Source of the DNA: Paenibacillus antibioticophila
Lineage (GTDB): Bacteria > Bacillota > Bacilli > Paenibacillales > Paenibacillaceae
DNA: 64,000 nucleotides
Assembly (NCBI RefSeq): GCF_000455265.1
Contig: NZ_HG005139.1
Location: 2,697,480-2,761,479, forward strand
Direction of reading: 5' to 3'
Every line of letters starts with the position of its first letter. The stretch's first letter is position 1. Position numbers and translations under genes: made by a program. Below are positions 25,066 through 34,283 of this stretch, one piece after another. The notes below the pieces were generated by a model, which saw only the letters and a program-made list of their open reading frames with translations, searched no databases and was not told where the DNA came from.

Positions 25066-27387
25066 CTATTTCAACGTAACTTCTACGGTTGTTTTTCCGC
25101 TAAAGCCTGTAACAGCCAACAAGCCGGATTCTGTCAATTCCGCACCTTGAGCAGAAGCAGCTTCACCCATGCCATGGAGCGACAGTGTAAAGGCTTTACC
25201 TGCACCCTCCGCTTGTACAGAGATGCTCTTGCCGTTCCGTACCGCCGTGACGGTCAGTTCTGCTTCACCCTTCATATTGCGTACGGTGCGCGAGACGGAT
25301 ACGCCTTCTTCCAGCTGATAAAATCTTAGGTTAACCCCATCAGCAAAATCGTAATCCGGACGCAGATCATTGGCGCCAATCGGAAGAATGCTGTTTGGAC
25401 GAACGAACAATGGCAAGCTCATGAAATCGTAGGTCTCTTTATGCCATTTGCCGCCTTCAACCACTTTACCGGAGAGCAGGTGAGTCCATGCTCCTTCCGG
25501 CAGGTAGTAAGAAACCTCACCATTTTCACTGAATACCGGAGCAACCAGCAGGGAGTCCCCCAGCATGTATTGACGATCCAGTGTTTCTGCTGCAGGGTCG
25601 TTCGGGAATTCCAGGAACATTGCCCGCATCGTTGGAACTCCTTTTTCCGTTGCATAGACTGCCGTGTCGAACAGATACGGCATCAGGCTGGATTTCAGCT
25701 TCGTGAAGAAGCGGGTTACATCAACAGCTTCCTCATCGTATGCCCAAGGCACCCGATAGGAGCTGCTTCCATGCAGCCGGCTGTGGCTGGAAAGAAGACC
25801 AAAGGCCAGCCAGCGTTTGAATACGTGAACCGGTGCCGTATTCTCAAAGCCGCCGATATCATGACTCCAGAAGCCGAAGCCTGATAATCCGAGCGACAAG
25901 CCTCCGCGCAGGCTTTCAGCCATCGACTCATAATCCGCGTAGCAGTCGCCGCCCCAGTGAACGGGGAATTTCTGTCCACCGACGGTGGCCGAACGAGCGA
26001 ACAATGCCGCTTCATTCTTGCCCAGCTTCTCTTCCAGGACATCGAATACTACCTTATTGTACAGATACGTATAGTAATTGTGCATCTTCACTGGATCAGA
26101 ACCGTCGTAGTACACGACATCGGTAGGAATCCGCTCGCCAAAGTCTGTCTTGAAGCTGTCGACTCCCATGTCCACAAGCTCCCGAAGATATCCGGCAAAC
26201 CATTCGCATGCCTCGGGATTCGTGAAATCAACCAAAGCCATGCCAGGCTGCCAAAGGTTCCATTGCCATACGTCTCCATTTGGCTTCTTCACCAGATATC
26301 CGCGTTCCTTGCCTTCCTTGAACAAGCGCGAACGCTGCCCGATATACGGATTGATCCAGACACAGATCTTCAGCCCTTTATCCTTCAACCGTTTCAGCAT
26401 CCCCACCGGATCCGGGAATACGCGCTCATCCCACTTGAAATCCGTCCAATGGAATTCTTTCATCCAGAAGCAGTCAAAGTGGAATACGTGCAGCGGCAAA
26501 TCGCGTTCCGCCATGCCATCCACAAAGGAATTGACAGTAGCTTCATCATAATTCGTCGTAAACGAAGTGGTCAGCCACAATCCGAATGACCATGCCGGAG
26601 GCAGCGCCGGCTTGCCGGTCAAGGCAGTGTATTTATTCAACACTTCCTTCGGCTCCGGACCATCAATGATGAAGTATTCCAGCACTTCGCCTGTTACGCT
26701 GAACTGAACCTTTTTCACCTTTTCAGAAGCGACTTCAAAGGATACGCCGCCCGGATCATTGACGAATACGCCGTAACCCTTATTCGTGATGTAAAACGGA
26801 ATATTCTTATAAGCTTGCTCAGAGCTGGTCCCGCCATCCTTGTTCCAAATGTCAACGATTTGGCCGTTCTTCACAAAGGAGGTGAAGCGCTCGCCCAAGC
26901 CGTATACCCATTCTCCTACACTAAGATCCAGCTCCTCACGCATGAACGTCGTACCGGTCGCCGTTTCGGTAATATGTGCCATCGATTTGAAGCCGCTGCC
27001 TGTAATGCGCTGCGAGCCACGATAGAAGTTAACTGACCATTGATCTCCCTTGGAAATGCGTACACTAAGATCGCCGCTCTTAAGCTCCGCATACTCCTCG
27101 GTCTCGGTAATCACGGCGTGATCTCCGCTCTTCGTCAGTTCAAAATTAGGTCCATGATCCACGGTTCCATCAAAATGAACAAGCTTGACGCCGATAACCC
27201 CCGGCAGCGGGGAATGAAAAGAAATCGTAAGCAGCGTTGAATTGATCATATCCCCACGACCGCGCAATGGCGCCGTTGACGCAGAGGCCGTCAAGGTGTG
27301 TCCTTCGTTTATAAAATCGTAGGCTTGAACTGCTGTCGACAAAGAATATCCATCTCGAATCAACCAGTTGCCGTCTGTAAATTTCAT
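25066..27387 (-). CDS. yicI: Alpha-xylosidase, GH31 (YicI type)
   Basis: A 773-residue GH31 enzyme of the YicI group, which releases alpha-1,6-linked xylose from xyloglucan oligosaccharides and isoprimeverose. The nucleophile Asp is in FKTDFGERIPTDV (about residue 414), the acid/base Asp in HWGGDCYADYESM (about 480), and the barrel also shows WLTTSFTTNYDEATVN and HFDCFWMKEF, both typical of YicI. Length is the same as E. coli YicI (772). No signal peptide, so cytoplasmic. Divergent from an AraC gene and flanked by its own terminator. A key reason for calling this a xyloglucan locus. Confidence 0.94.
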   Translation of the reverse strand: MKFTDGNWLIRDGYSLSTAVQAYDFINEGHTLTASASTAPLRGRGDMINSTLLTISFHSPLPGVIGVKLVHFDGTVDHGPNFELTKSGDHAVITETEEYAELKSGDLSVRISKGDQWSVNFYRGSQRITGSGFKSMAHITETATGTTFMREELDLSVGEWVYGLGERFTSFVKNGQIVDIWNKDGGTSSEQAYKNIPFYITNKGYGVFVNDPGGVSFEVASEKVKKVQFSVTGEVLEYFIIDGPEPKEVLNKYTALTGKPALPPAWSFGLWLTTSFTTNYDEATVNSFVDGMAERDLPLHVFHFDCFWMKEFHWTDFKWDERVFPDPVGMLKRLKDKGLKICVWINPYIGQRSRLFKEGKERGYLVKKPNGDVWQWNLWQPGMALVDFTNPEACEWFAGYLRELVDMGVDSFKTDFGERIPTDVVYYDGSDPVKMHNYYTYLYNKVVFDVLEEKLGKNEAALFARSATVGGQKFPVHWGGDCYADYESMAESLRGGLSLGLSGFGFWSHDIGGFENTAPVHVFKRWLAFGLLSSHSRLHGSSSYRVPWAYDEEAVDVTRFFTKLKSSLMPYLFDTAVYATEKGVPTMRAMFLEFPNDPAAETLDRQYMLGDSLLVAPVFSENGEVSYYLPEGAWTHLLSGKVVEGGKWHKETYDFMSLPLFVRPNSILPIGANDLRPDYDFADGVNLRFYQLEEGVSVSRTVRNMKGEAELTVTAVRNGKSISVQAEGAGKAFTLSLHGMGEAASAQGAELTESGLLAVTGFSGKTTVEVTLK

Positions 27388-27525
27388 GGTTTATTGCCAC
27401 CCTTCATATCGCTTGTATTAGTACCGCAATTTAGTTTACAATTGCATTATACTGATTAAAAAACAACGAAACTAGCAAAATACAATGATTACTTAACACA
27501 ATTTTGATGAAAGGAATGATTTCTA
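27388..27525. promoter_or_regulatory. Divergent promoter region GH31 / AraC regulator
   Basis: A 138-bp AT-rich spacer. GCAATT and AATTGC form an inverted repeat at about 27426-27444, next to a TATACT. It could be an operator, but no factor can be assigned. Confidence 0.35.
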
Positions 27526-28428
27526 ATGGATCAGGCATTGCGCAGCTCCTTGAAGGAGAGCAAAATGCACGGAAATGAGTATCTGCCCCTTGGCACGTAC
27601 TGGTATCAGTATGGACCCGGTGAGCATGTGATCGATTGCCATTGGCATGAAGAAGCTGAGTTCTTCTACTGCCTGCAAGGCGAGACCATGTTCCAGGTGG
27701 ATACCGATTATTTTCTCGTTCGCGCCGGAGAAGCCGTCTTTATCGACGGGGGTGATATCCATGCGGCCCATGCCCACGGAGAGCAGGGATGCAGCTTCTT
27801 TTCGCTCGTGTTCGATACCCAGCTGCTGGCGAGCGCCCATTATGATGCTGTCCAGGAGAACCTTATTCTCCCTCTTCAGGAGAAAAAGGCGACCTTTCCC
27901 CGTCATATTCAACCGCATCCCCCCGGAATGAATGTGTTGCTGGAGCAGATCCATGCCATCATGCAATGCTGCAACGATAAGGCGCTTGGTTATGAAGGCG
28001 CTGTCAAAGGACATTTGTATCTCATGATTGCAGGAATGACGGCATCTGGCCAAGCTTGCAACCGCCAAGCAGGCAGCCGGAGCGATTCCTTCAAAATTGC
28101 GCGTTTGAAAACAGTGATTCATTATATCCAGGAGAATTTCAGTCATCCGATCAGACTCGCTGAGCTTGCCGCCTTAATTCCTATGAGCGAAGGACAATTT
28201 TGCCGTTTCTTTAAGTCCATGACCCGCCAGACGCCAATGGATTACATTAATGCTTACCGGATCCGTCAGGCAGCCGAGATGCTGCGCAACCCGGATCGGA
28301 AAATATCGGACGTAGCCCTTGAAGCCGGCTACGACAATATCAGTTATTTCATTCGGGTATTCAGAAAAGCAATGAACTGCTCCCCTTCCGAATTCCGCAA
28401 GCGATTGCTGGAGCAGATCGAAGCATGA
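27526..28428 (+). CDS. AraC family regulator with cupin sensor domain
   Basis: A 300-residue AraC-type factor. The cupin pocket is visible as DCHWHEEAEFFYCLQGE (about residue 32) and AGEAVFIDGGDIHAAHAHGE (about 70). The two C-terminal helix-turn-helix motifs are LAALIPMSEGQFCRFFKSM (about 215) and DVALEAGYDNISYFIRVFRK (about 262), closing with NCSPSEFRKR. RBS AAGGAATG is 6 bases from the ATG. Divergent from the GH31 alpha-xylosidase and convergent with GH3-CBM6; probable local activator. Confidence 0.92.
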   Translation: MDQALRSSLKESKMHGNEYLPLGTYWYQYGPGEHVIDCHWHEEAEFFYCLQGETMFQVDTDYFLVRAGEAVFIDGGDIHAAHAHGEQGCSFFSLVFDTQLLASAHYDAVQENLILPLQEKKATFPRHIQPHPPGMNVLLEQIHAIMQCCNDKALGYEGAVKGHLYLMIAGMTASGQACNRQAGSRSDSFKIARLKTVIHYIQENFSHPIRLAELAALIPMSEGQFCRFFKSMTRQTPMDYINAYRIRQAAEMLRNPDRKISDVALEAGYDNISYFIRVFRKAMNCSPSEFRKRLLEQIEA

Positions 28429-28429
28429 G

Positions 28430-28457
28430 CCGCAGGAGCTTATACCTGCTCCTGCGG
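28430..28457 (+). terminator. Stem-loop after the AraC gene
   Basis: CCGCAGGAGC and GCTCCTGCGG form a perfect 10-bp stem with an 8-base loop directly after the stop. No T-run follows. Downstream, to about 28530, is a low-complexity CTGTT/CTGCC stretch. Confidence 0.6.
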
Positions 28458-28533
28458 TGCCTGACTTTCTGCCTGTTTGCTGTTCTGCTGTTTTGCTGTT
28501 CAGCCTATTCTGCCTGTTCTGTTCTGCCCGTAT

Positions 28534-31338
28534 TTAGCTCAGCTTGAACCAGCCTATGCGGATCTCCCCCTGAAGCTTCAAATAAACATCATGTCGTCCG
28601 CTAATAGGATTGAATTCAGCAGTTGCTGTAGTCCAGGCCTGGCTGCCTCCGGTTGGAATGACTTTCAGCTCAGAAGCGGCCTGCCCATCCGGTTGATCCA
28701 GCACGATCTGAATACCGCCGCCTCTGATTCCTCCGGATACTCTTGCCTCAAAGGAGGAAGCACCAGCTCCCAACTCCACATCCCTGAACAGTATCCATCC
28801 CTGTTCTTTGGACAAAGCAACACTTTCCCCGCCCTCACGGCACTCGTCAATATATACCTGCTTGTAATCATCATAGTTAACCGCACGTGTCGGCTGCTGC
28901 AGCGAACGAGGCGGGATCACCTCGCCATCGACTCTGAGCACGGTATCCGCTTGAATGGAGCCTGCCGAGCTTCCGATCATAATCGTGTAGCTGCCTTGCT
29001 CTACAACATATTTATCCCGGGTTACATCCCACATGGCCAGCTCGGATGCCGGAAGCTTAAAGTCCAGCCTCTTCTCTTCTCCTGCCTCAAGATGGATTCG
29101 TCTAAATCCGGCAAGCGTCTTAATCGACCGTGTAACACGAGATTGGTCTGCTCTGACATAGAGCTGAACAACCTCCTCTCCCGCCGTACCGCCGATATTG
29201 CGGACCAGAACAGAGACGGTTGCTGTCTCTTCTGCTCCCATGTTCTCCTTATCAAGACTCAACTCTTCATAGGCAAACCTCGTATAGCTCAACCCGTGTC
29301 CGAAGGGATACAGTACGTCTCCATCAAAATATTGGTAAGTCCGCTTGCCCTTGATAATATCGTAATCCATTAAATCAGCCAGTTGATCTGTTGATTTATA
29401 CCAGGTCATATTGAGCCGTCCCGCCGGATTGTATTGTCCGAAAAGCACGTCACCGACAGCCCGTCCGAGCTCCTGTCCGGAATGAGAGGTATACAGAATC
29501 GCCGGCACATGCTCTTGCTCCCAGTTCACAGCAAACGGATAGCTGCCAACGATAACGACAACGGTGTTCGGGTTAGCCCTATGGACCGCTTTGATTAAGG
29601 CTTGCTGATCAGCAGGCAGCACGATATCCGGCCGGTCGATGGTTTCTTTTCCATTGATAAAAGGACTGTTGCCCACAAAAATCACTGCACGCTCGGAAGC
29701 CTTCGCCGCACGAACAGCTTCGGCAATGCCATCCTCAACGCGCTCGATCAGGAATTTTGCTCCGGCCGCATCAGGCTCAGAGGAGACTGCCAATTGGGTT
29801 CCATCCAGAATAATTGGCTTCCCTTCCCAGGATTTGAGGACGAAGCAGCCATTCTCCGCCGGTTCAAGCCGGAAGGATTCCTTAACAAACCAGCCGCGCG
29901 CCTCCTCGGCCGTGACCTGCAGTCCCTTTTCCCCTTCGGTAATATACTTGCCCGTAGTTACAGCACGAAAAGTAGTATTCCCCCAACCCCAGTCATTACG
30001 CTCAAAGGTCTCGGCGGATTCGGCTGCCTGACCATCGGCAACGAGCATAGCCGCTTCTCCATTCATAATGCGAATATAGGAGCCGCTCTCTGCCTCGCGG
30101 ATTCTCACCTTATCAAGTCCCGTATGGAAGTGGGCCTTGTTCTTCTCGGACAGCTTCTCCTGAATGCCTTGAAGGGGGGTGATCCGGTAAGGCGGAGTGC
30201 CGCTGTACCAATCCGTGTAGGCTTCATTCGCAAGCGGCCCCAACACAGCGATAGACTCCAGATCCTGATGCAGCGGAAGAATTCCGCTGTTCTTGAGGAG
30301 AACCACTGATTTCTGTGCCGCCTTGCGCGACAAATCCGCATGCTCCGGTGCGCACAGCCTGGATTCCGGAACATGGCCGTAAGGATTCCGGTCAATCGGA
30401 TCAAATTCTCCCAGACGGAAGCGCACACGGAAGGTATTGCGCAGGGCATGATCCAGTTCGCTCTCCTCCAGCAATCCCTGCTCCAAGGCATCACGGAGCG
30501 CGCGGAATGAAATATCTTGCTCGTCCGTAATGCTGTCGATTCCTGCTTTGACAGATCCAGCCACGGCCTCGGCGTAGGATTGGACATATCCATGATCCAT
30601 TACAGTCCCCAGCACATCTCCGGCATCTCCGACGACGAATCCATCCATGCCCCATTCTTTTTTCACAATCTCATTTACTTCATGATTCAGGTTGCACGGC
30701 GTACCGTTCACCCCGTTGTAAGCTGTCATCATCGACCCGGCCTTCCCCTCACGAAATGCAGGTTCGAAAGCCTTCAAATAATATTCCCGTTTATTCCGCG
30801 GATCAATACTGACCGAAGCGCTGCCGCGATCTATTTCATTATTATTTCCATAAAAATGCTTCAAGGTCGCGACCGTCTTGTAATAAAAAGTATGATCTCC
30901 CTGCATTCCCTTTACAAGCTCCGTTGAAAGGCGTCCCGTCAAATACGGGTCTTCTCCATAGGCCTCCTCGGTGCGTCCCCAACGCGGATCCCGCTCCATA
31001 TCGACGGTCGGCGCCCAAACGGTCAGTCCGTTCACAGCAGGATCCCGTTGATAATAAACCCGGGCCTCCTCGGAAATGACCGATCCGATTTCACGCATCA
31101 GTTCGGGATCCCAGGTACACGCGAGTCCGATATTTTGAGGAAAGACCGTTGCTTCACCCAGCCAGGCAACGCCGTGGGCCCCCTCTGTGCCGTGCTTGTA
31201 TTTCTTGACTCCTAACCGCGGAATCTCGGATTGGTATTGGCACATTAATTCGATTTTTTCATCCAGAGTAAATCTGGAGATCAGATCATCAACCCGTTCT
31301 TCCAAAGGCAGATCAGCATTCTGAAATGGGAAATTCAT
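28534..31338 (-). CDS. GH3 beta-glucosidase/beta-xylosidase with internal insert and C-terminal CBM6
   Basis: A 934-residue GH3 enzyme. The first GH3 domain (about residues 20-340) has WGRTEEAYGEDPYL and KHFYGNN, and the likely nucleophile Asp in MDGFVVGDAGDV. The second GH3 domain (about 370-760) is split by an extra beta-rich segment of about 140 residues (around 430-570) resembling a trefoil-type insert. A CBM6-like module fills the last 130 residues. I chose the ATG at 31338 (MNFPFQNADL); 31 upstream codons are open but have no RBS. No signal peptide. Probably trims the glucan backbone (or xylose) of imported oligosaccharides. Confidence 0.88.
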   Translation of the reverse strand: MNFPFQNADLPLEERVDDLISRFTLDEKIELMCQYQSEIPRLGVKKYKHGTEGAHGVAWLGEATVFPQNIGLACTWDPELMREIGSVISEEARVYYQRDPAVNGLTVWAPTVDMERDPRWGRTEEAYGEDPYLTGRLSTELVKGMQGDHTFYYKTVATLKHFYGNNNEIDRGSASVSIDPRNKREYYLKAFEPAFREGKAGSMMTAYNGVNGTPCNLNHEVNEIVKKEWGMDGFVVGDAGDVLGTVMDHGYVQSYAEAVAGSVKAGIDSITDEQDISFRALRDALEQGLLEESELDHALRNTFRVRFRLGEFDPIDRNPYGHVPESRLCAPEHADLSRKAAQKSVVLLKNSGILPLHQDLESIAVLGPLANEAYTDWYSGTPPYRITPLQGIQEKLSEKNKAHFHTGLDKVRIREAESGSYIRIMNGEAAMLVADGQAAESAETFERNDWGWGNTTFRAVTTGKYITEGEKGLQVTAEEARGWFVKESFRLEPAENGCFVLKSWEGKPIILDGTQLAVSSEPDAAGAKFLIERVEDGIAEAVRAAKASERAVIFVGNSPFINGKETIDRPDIVLPADQQALIKAVHRANPNTVVVIVGSYPFAVNWEQEHVPAILYTSHSGQELGRAVGDVLFGQYNPAGRLNMTWYKSTDQLADLMDYDIIKGKRTYQYFDGDVLYPFGHGLSYTRFAYEELSLDKENMGAEETATVSVLVRNIGGTAGEEVVQLYVRADQSRVTRSIKTLAGFRRIHLEAGEEKRLDFKLPASELAMWDVTRDKYVVEQGSYTIMIGSSAGSIQADTVLRVDGEVIPPRSLQQPTRAVNYDDYKQVYIDECREGGESVALSKEQGWILFRDVELGAGASSFEARVSGGIRGGGIQIVLDQPDGQAASELKVIPTGGSQAWTTATAEFNPISGRHDVYLKLQGEIRIGWFKLS

Positions 31339-31366
31339 GTCATAAACCCCGTTTCTATCTTGTTTT

Positions 31367-31381
31367 TTGAAAGCGCTATTA
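31367..31381 (-). promoter_or_regulatory. cre-like CcpA site before GH3-CBM6
   Basis: TTGAAAGCGCTATTA (plus-strand reading) carries the TGAAAGCGCT core of a cre site, with one mismatch to the wide consensus. It lies 28 bases before the chosen start, where bound CcpA would block transcription. Confidence 0.45.
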
Positions 31382-31508
31382 TAACTCTTCGCAACTATCA
31401 TAACTTGATTCGCAAGGGCTTTAATACTCATGAAATTTGCACTCTTTTCATATGAAAATCAGTAGAACTAAAAAGAAGAGGGCCGAGTAGCGCGGCCCAT
31501 TTTCTAAT

Positions 31509-31739
31509 CTATATAAGATGAACTATATAAGTTGAACTGGAAAAGTACACAGAAGGGCATAAGTGAGAAGTGTTCTGAAGAAGCGATAGCGTTCGCCTTT
31601 GTGAGCGGATTTCCACCCTTTTATGGCTTAGTACAGTCAAAGAAATCCGTGAACAACAGCGATCGTAAGAACACTTCACACGTTGCCCTAGGTGTACAAT
31701 CTTTAGTTCAGCTTATATAGATTAGTTCGACTTATATAG
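31509..31739. mobile_element. MITE-like hairpin element, 231 bp (family II repeat)
   Basis: Both ends carry a doubled CTATATAAGWTGAA motif in inverted orientation. Inside them GTACAC and GTGTAC, then AGGGCATAAGTGAGAAG and CTTCACACGTTGCCCT, pair across the element. The arms meet again at CGGATTTC and GAAATCCG, so most of the length can fold into one long hairpin. No protein is encoded. The 3' edge touches the response-regulator stop. Inner part is shared with 33526-33694 and 13030-13105. Confidence 0.75.
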
Positions 31740-31741
31740 CG

Positions 31742-33283
31742 CTAACTATTTGATGTTTTCCGGTAAGCAGAAGGGGAGGTCCCCACATATTTCCGGAACT
31801 TGCTATGGAAGTAATCCACATTGGTATAGCCCACTCGTTCGGCAACCTGGTAAACCTTCAAACCTTCCTCCAATAAGCTCTTGGCCTTCTCAATCCGCAC
31901 CTTATCCAGGTACGTGTTAAAGTATTCGCCTGTCTCATTTTTAAACAGCTTGCCCAGGTATGCGCTATTGTAGTTCAAGATGCCCGACAAGGTTTCCAGC
32001 TTGAGGTTCTCATTAAAATTACGATGGATCAGTTCCAGCATCATCTTGACTTCCTGATGCTTACTGCATGCTTTCGAGCCAAGCTCATTCATCATTTGCT
32101 TAAGGAATTGCTGTGCCTTTTCATAGAGCTCTCCCAATGTCCACGCCTTATAAATATCAGACAAGTATTCCGAAAACTCCCTGTTCCGCTGCTGAAGCTC
32201 CGGGGACTGCTTGATCCCTCTTCCCAGCAGTGCCGTCAGCATCTCGGCAAAGTGAAGCTTGATCTGCTCCTCCGTAAGTCCTTGGGAGATGTAACAAGTC
32301 CCTTTTTGTTCAATGAGCTGCTTCACCAGCTCATGGTTTCCAATCTCGACAGCGTAATAGATTTGTTCATCCAACTCATGAACCGAAACGCCTCCATCGT
32401 GCGTCTGCTCTACAAGCAGTTCCTCTGTCAGCAACTTATCATTGCCTAAAAAGAAATGGTTCTTGTTCAGTCTGTTGGCCACGCCATAGGAATAGGCAAC
32501 CTCCTCGATCTTGCACACCTTCGGACCAAGAGCTAGCGAAAAATCGATGCCCAATCCTTCAACGACATGTCGAATATTGAAATATAGTTCAGACCATTCC
32601 ACCGGAAGAATCGGATCATTCAACAAAACACCGATTTGCGAATGATGGGAAAATACATACCCCCGCCCTTTCGCTTCCAGCAACCGGGTCATCGTATTTC
32701 TGACTGCAGCAAGCTTTTCTCCATAATCCTCCTCATCAAGAACCGTTGATAGCAACAGCACCTGATAGGATCTCCAGGCCAGTCCGAGCTCTTCTGCCCG
32801 GCTCCAAAGCAGCTCCGGATCTCCCGGATGCTCCATCATAAGCGAAATGATAAAAGACTCTCTGCCCCATTCTCTTGTTGTAAGTCTCCATTGTTCCGCT
32901 TGACTCGCTTGATCAATCTGGGACTTGATCGTGTCCAAGTAACCAATCAGTTCATCTTCATCAACCGGCTTAAGCAAGTAACCGTCAGCACGCTGCTGTA
33001 TTGCCTTCTTCGCATATTCAAAATCGGCATAGCCGCTCAAAATCAAGATGTGCAGGGAGGGGTCCAATTCCCGAAGACGACCGATCAATTGCAGCCCATC
33101 CATCCCCGGCATGCGAATATCAGCGATAACCAGTCCTGGTCTGAGCTGTTGGTACTTCTCCAATGCTTCGTTGCCGTTAGACGCTGTATCTACCACACAG
33201 TACCCATGCGCTTCCCAATCAATAAACGAGCGAAGACCCTCACGGAGCTTTGGTTCGTCATCGACAATCAGCACTTGAATCAT
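31742..33283 (-). CDS. Response regulator, YesN type (REC + AraC DNA-binding)
   Basis: A 513-residue regulator. The receiver domain (about 1-120) has the acidic pair DDE, phospho-acceptor Asp in VIADIRMPGMDGL (about residue 55) and the LKPVDEDEL Lys. After a long linker, the C-terminal AraC domain has LSGILNYNSAYLGKLFKNE (about 425) and QVAERVGYTNVDYFHSKFRK (about 470), ending GTSPSAYR. RBS AAAGGAG is 9 bases upstream. No kinase is adjacent; the kinase at 23100-24896 in the same locus is the natural partner. Confidence 0.92.
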   Translation of the reverse strand: MIQVLIVDDEPKLREGLRSFIDWEAHGYCVVDTASNGNEALEKYQQLRPGLVIADIRMPGMDGLQLIGRLRELDPSLHILILSGYADFEYAKKAIQQRADGYLLKPVDEDELIGYLDTIKSQIDQASQAEQWRLTTREWGRESFIISLMMEHPGDPELLWSRAEELGLAWRSYQVLLLSTVLDEEDYGEKLAAVRNTMTRLLEAKGRGYVFSHHSQIGVLLNDPILPVEWSELYFNIRHVVEGLGIDFSLALGPKVCKIEEVAYSYGVANRLNKNHFFLGNDKLLTEELLVEQTHDGGVSVHELDEQIYYAVEIGNHELVKQLIEQKGTCYISQGLTEEQIKLHFAEMLTALLGRGIKQSPELQQRNREFSEYLSDIYKAWTLGELYEKAQQFLKQMMNELGSKACSKHQEVKMMLELIHRNFNENLKLETLSGILNYNSAYLGKLFKNETGEYFNTYLDKVRIEKAKSLLEEGLKVYQVAERVGYTNVDYFHSKFRKYVGTSPSAYRKTSNS

Positions 33284-33525
33284 CGCTGTTCTCCTTTCCG
33301 CCGAAGTAGACTCGGCAGCCCAGTTTTATGTAAATTATGCTCTTTTTTTGAGGAATAGAGCCTATGATTAGTATAGCGTTTACATCCTCTGTTACTTTCA
33401 ATTATAACTTTTATCAAAATTACAACAAACATAATTCTGTTAAAATGTTGCACAATATTGCGTTTGGCATTGCGCTCGTCCCCATGCAAACGCCGTATAA
33501 AATCTAAACATAAAGCAGGCACGCT

Positions 33526-33694
33526 AGAGGGGCAACGTGTGAAGGGTGCTTACGATCGCTGTTGCTCGCAGGTTTCTCTGATTGAACTAAATTCTCACAG
33601 GGAAGAAATCCGCTCACAAAGGCGAACGCTCACGCTCTATGCTTCCGAAGTAGCTTTCTTACAGAAAGCTTTTACCTTCACACTTATGCCCTAG
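33526..33694 (+). mobile_element. MITE-like element, 169 bp (family II repeat)
   Basis: The left end CTAGAGGGGCAACGTGTGAAG-like sequence faces the right end CTTCACACTTATGCCCTAG. Internal blocks TACGATCGCTGTTG and GAAATCCGCTCACAAAGG are shared with the inverted copy at 31509-31739. A smaller stem (AAGCTTTC/GAAAGCTT) sits near 33650-33672. No coding content. Confidence 0.75.
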
Positions 33695-33921
33695 CCACTT
33701 AGCCTTTACAGTTTTGCTACAAGGCAGTTGGCACATGGCTGCTCCGATCCTTCGTGCCTGCTTCATACCCGCTGCGTACCTGCTGCGTGCGTTGGAGCGC
33801 CGTTGCCCCTCCTCGTGCCACAGCTTTGCTCCTAGCATCAGATGAAATGGAATCAAAGCATACCAGCCTCAGCGGTTAGCATCCTTCTTGGGTAATATCC
33901 TCCTGGGTTACATCTTCCTTC

Positions 33922-34010
33922 GGCTACTTCCTTCTTCGGTCACTTCCTCTACTTCCTTCTTCGGTTACTTCCTTCTTCGGTTACTTCCTTCTTCGACTAC
34001 ATCTTCCTTT
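33922..34010. repeat. 16-bp tandem repeats
   Basis: About five imperfect copies of ACTTCCTTCTTCGGTT, the central three nearly exact. Confidence 0.7.
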
Positions 34011-34016
34011 GGTTTT

Positions 34017-34200
34017 CTAACGGACATTTTGGATTGTTAGCAGGCCTTTTCAGACTATTTTGATCGCTAACGGACATTTTCGCCACTTAGAACACCCAAT
34101 CATCCCACTTTCCTCTACATCTACTCGCTAAGTGTACAAAATGTCCGTTACACTTCCATCGTCATCAAAAGTTAGCTCTAAGAAGACGTAATGTCCGTAA
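34017..34200. repeat. Four copies of AACGGACATTTT, two per orientation
   Basis: CTAACGGACATTTT occurs at about 34017 and 34067; the inverted AAAATGTCCGTTA is at 34138 and a shorter TAATGTCCGT at 34189. The arrangement can form nested stems. Confidence 0.65.
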
Positions 34201-34283
34201 GAATCAGGTGAAAAGGTGAAAGCGACTCAACTGGAACAGTGTGCATGTCCCTTTGATCCTCGAAGTTGGAGCTTGGGGACTTT

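Larger units (their letters stand above)
31339..31741. other. Intergenic region GH3 / response regulator
   Basis: It holds the cre-like site and GH3 promoter region (31339-31440), a GAGGGCCGAGTAGCGCGGCCC stem near 31478-31499, and a 231-bp inverted-repeat element (31509-31739). No gene is credible. Confidence 0.7.

Noticed and set aside
31532-31720. 62-codon plus-strand frame
   Set aside because: Lies fully inside the inverted-repeat element and has no RBS.
33458-33856. Frames of 65-78 codons on both strands
   Set aside because: They cover the hairpin element and adjacent non-coding DNA and lack ribosome sites.
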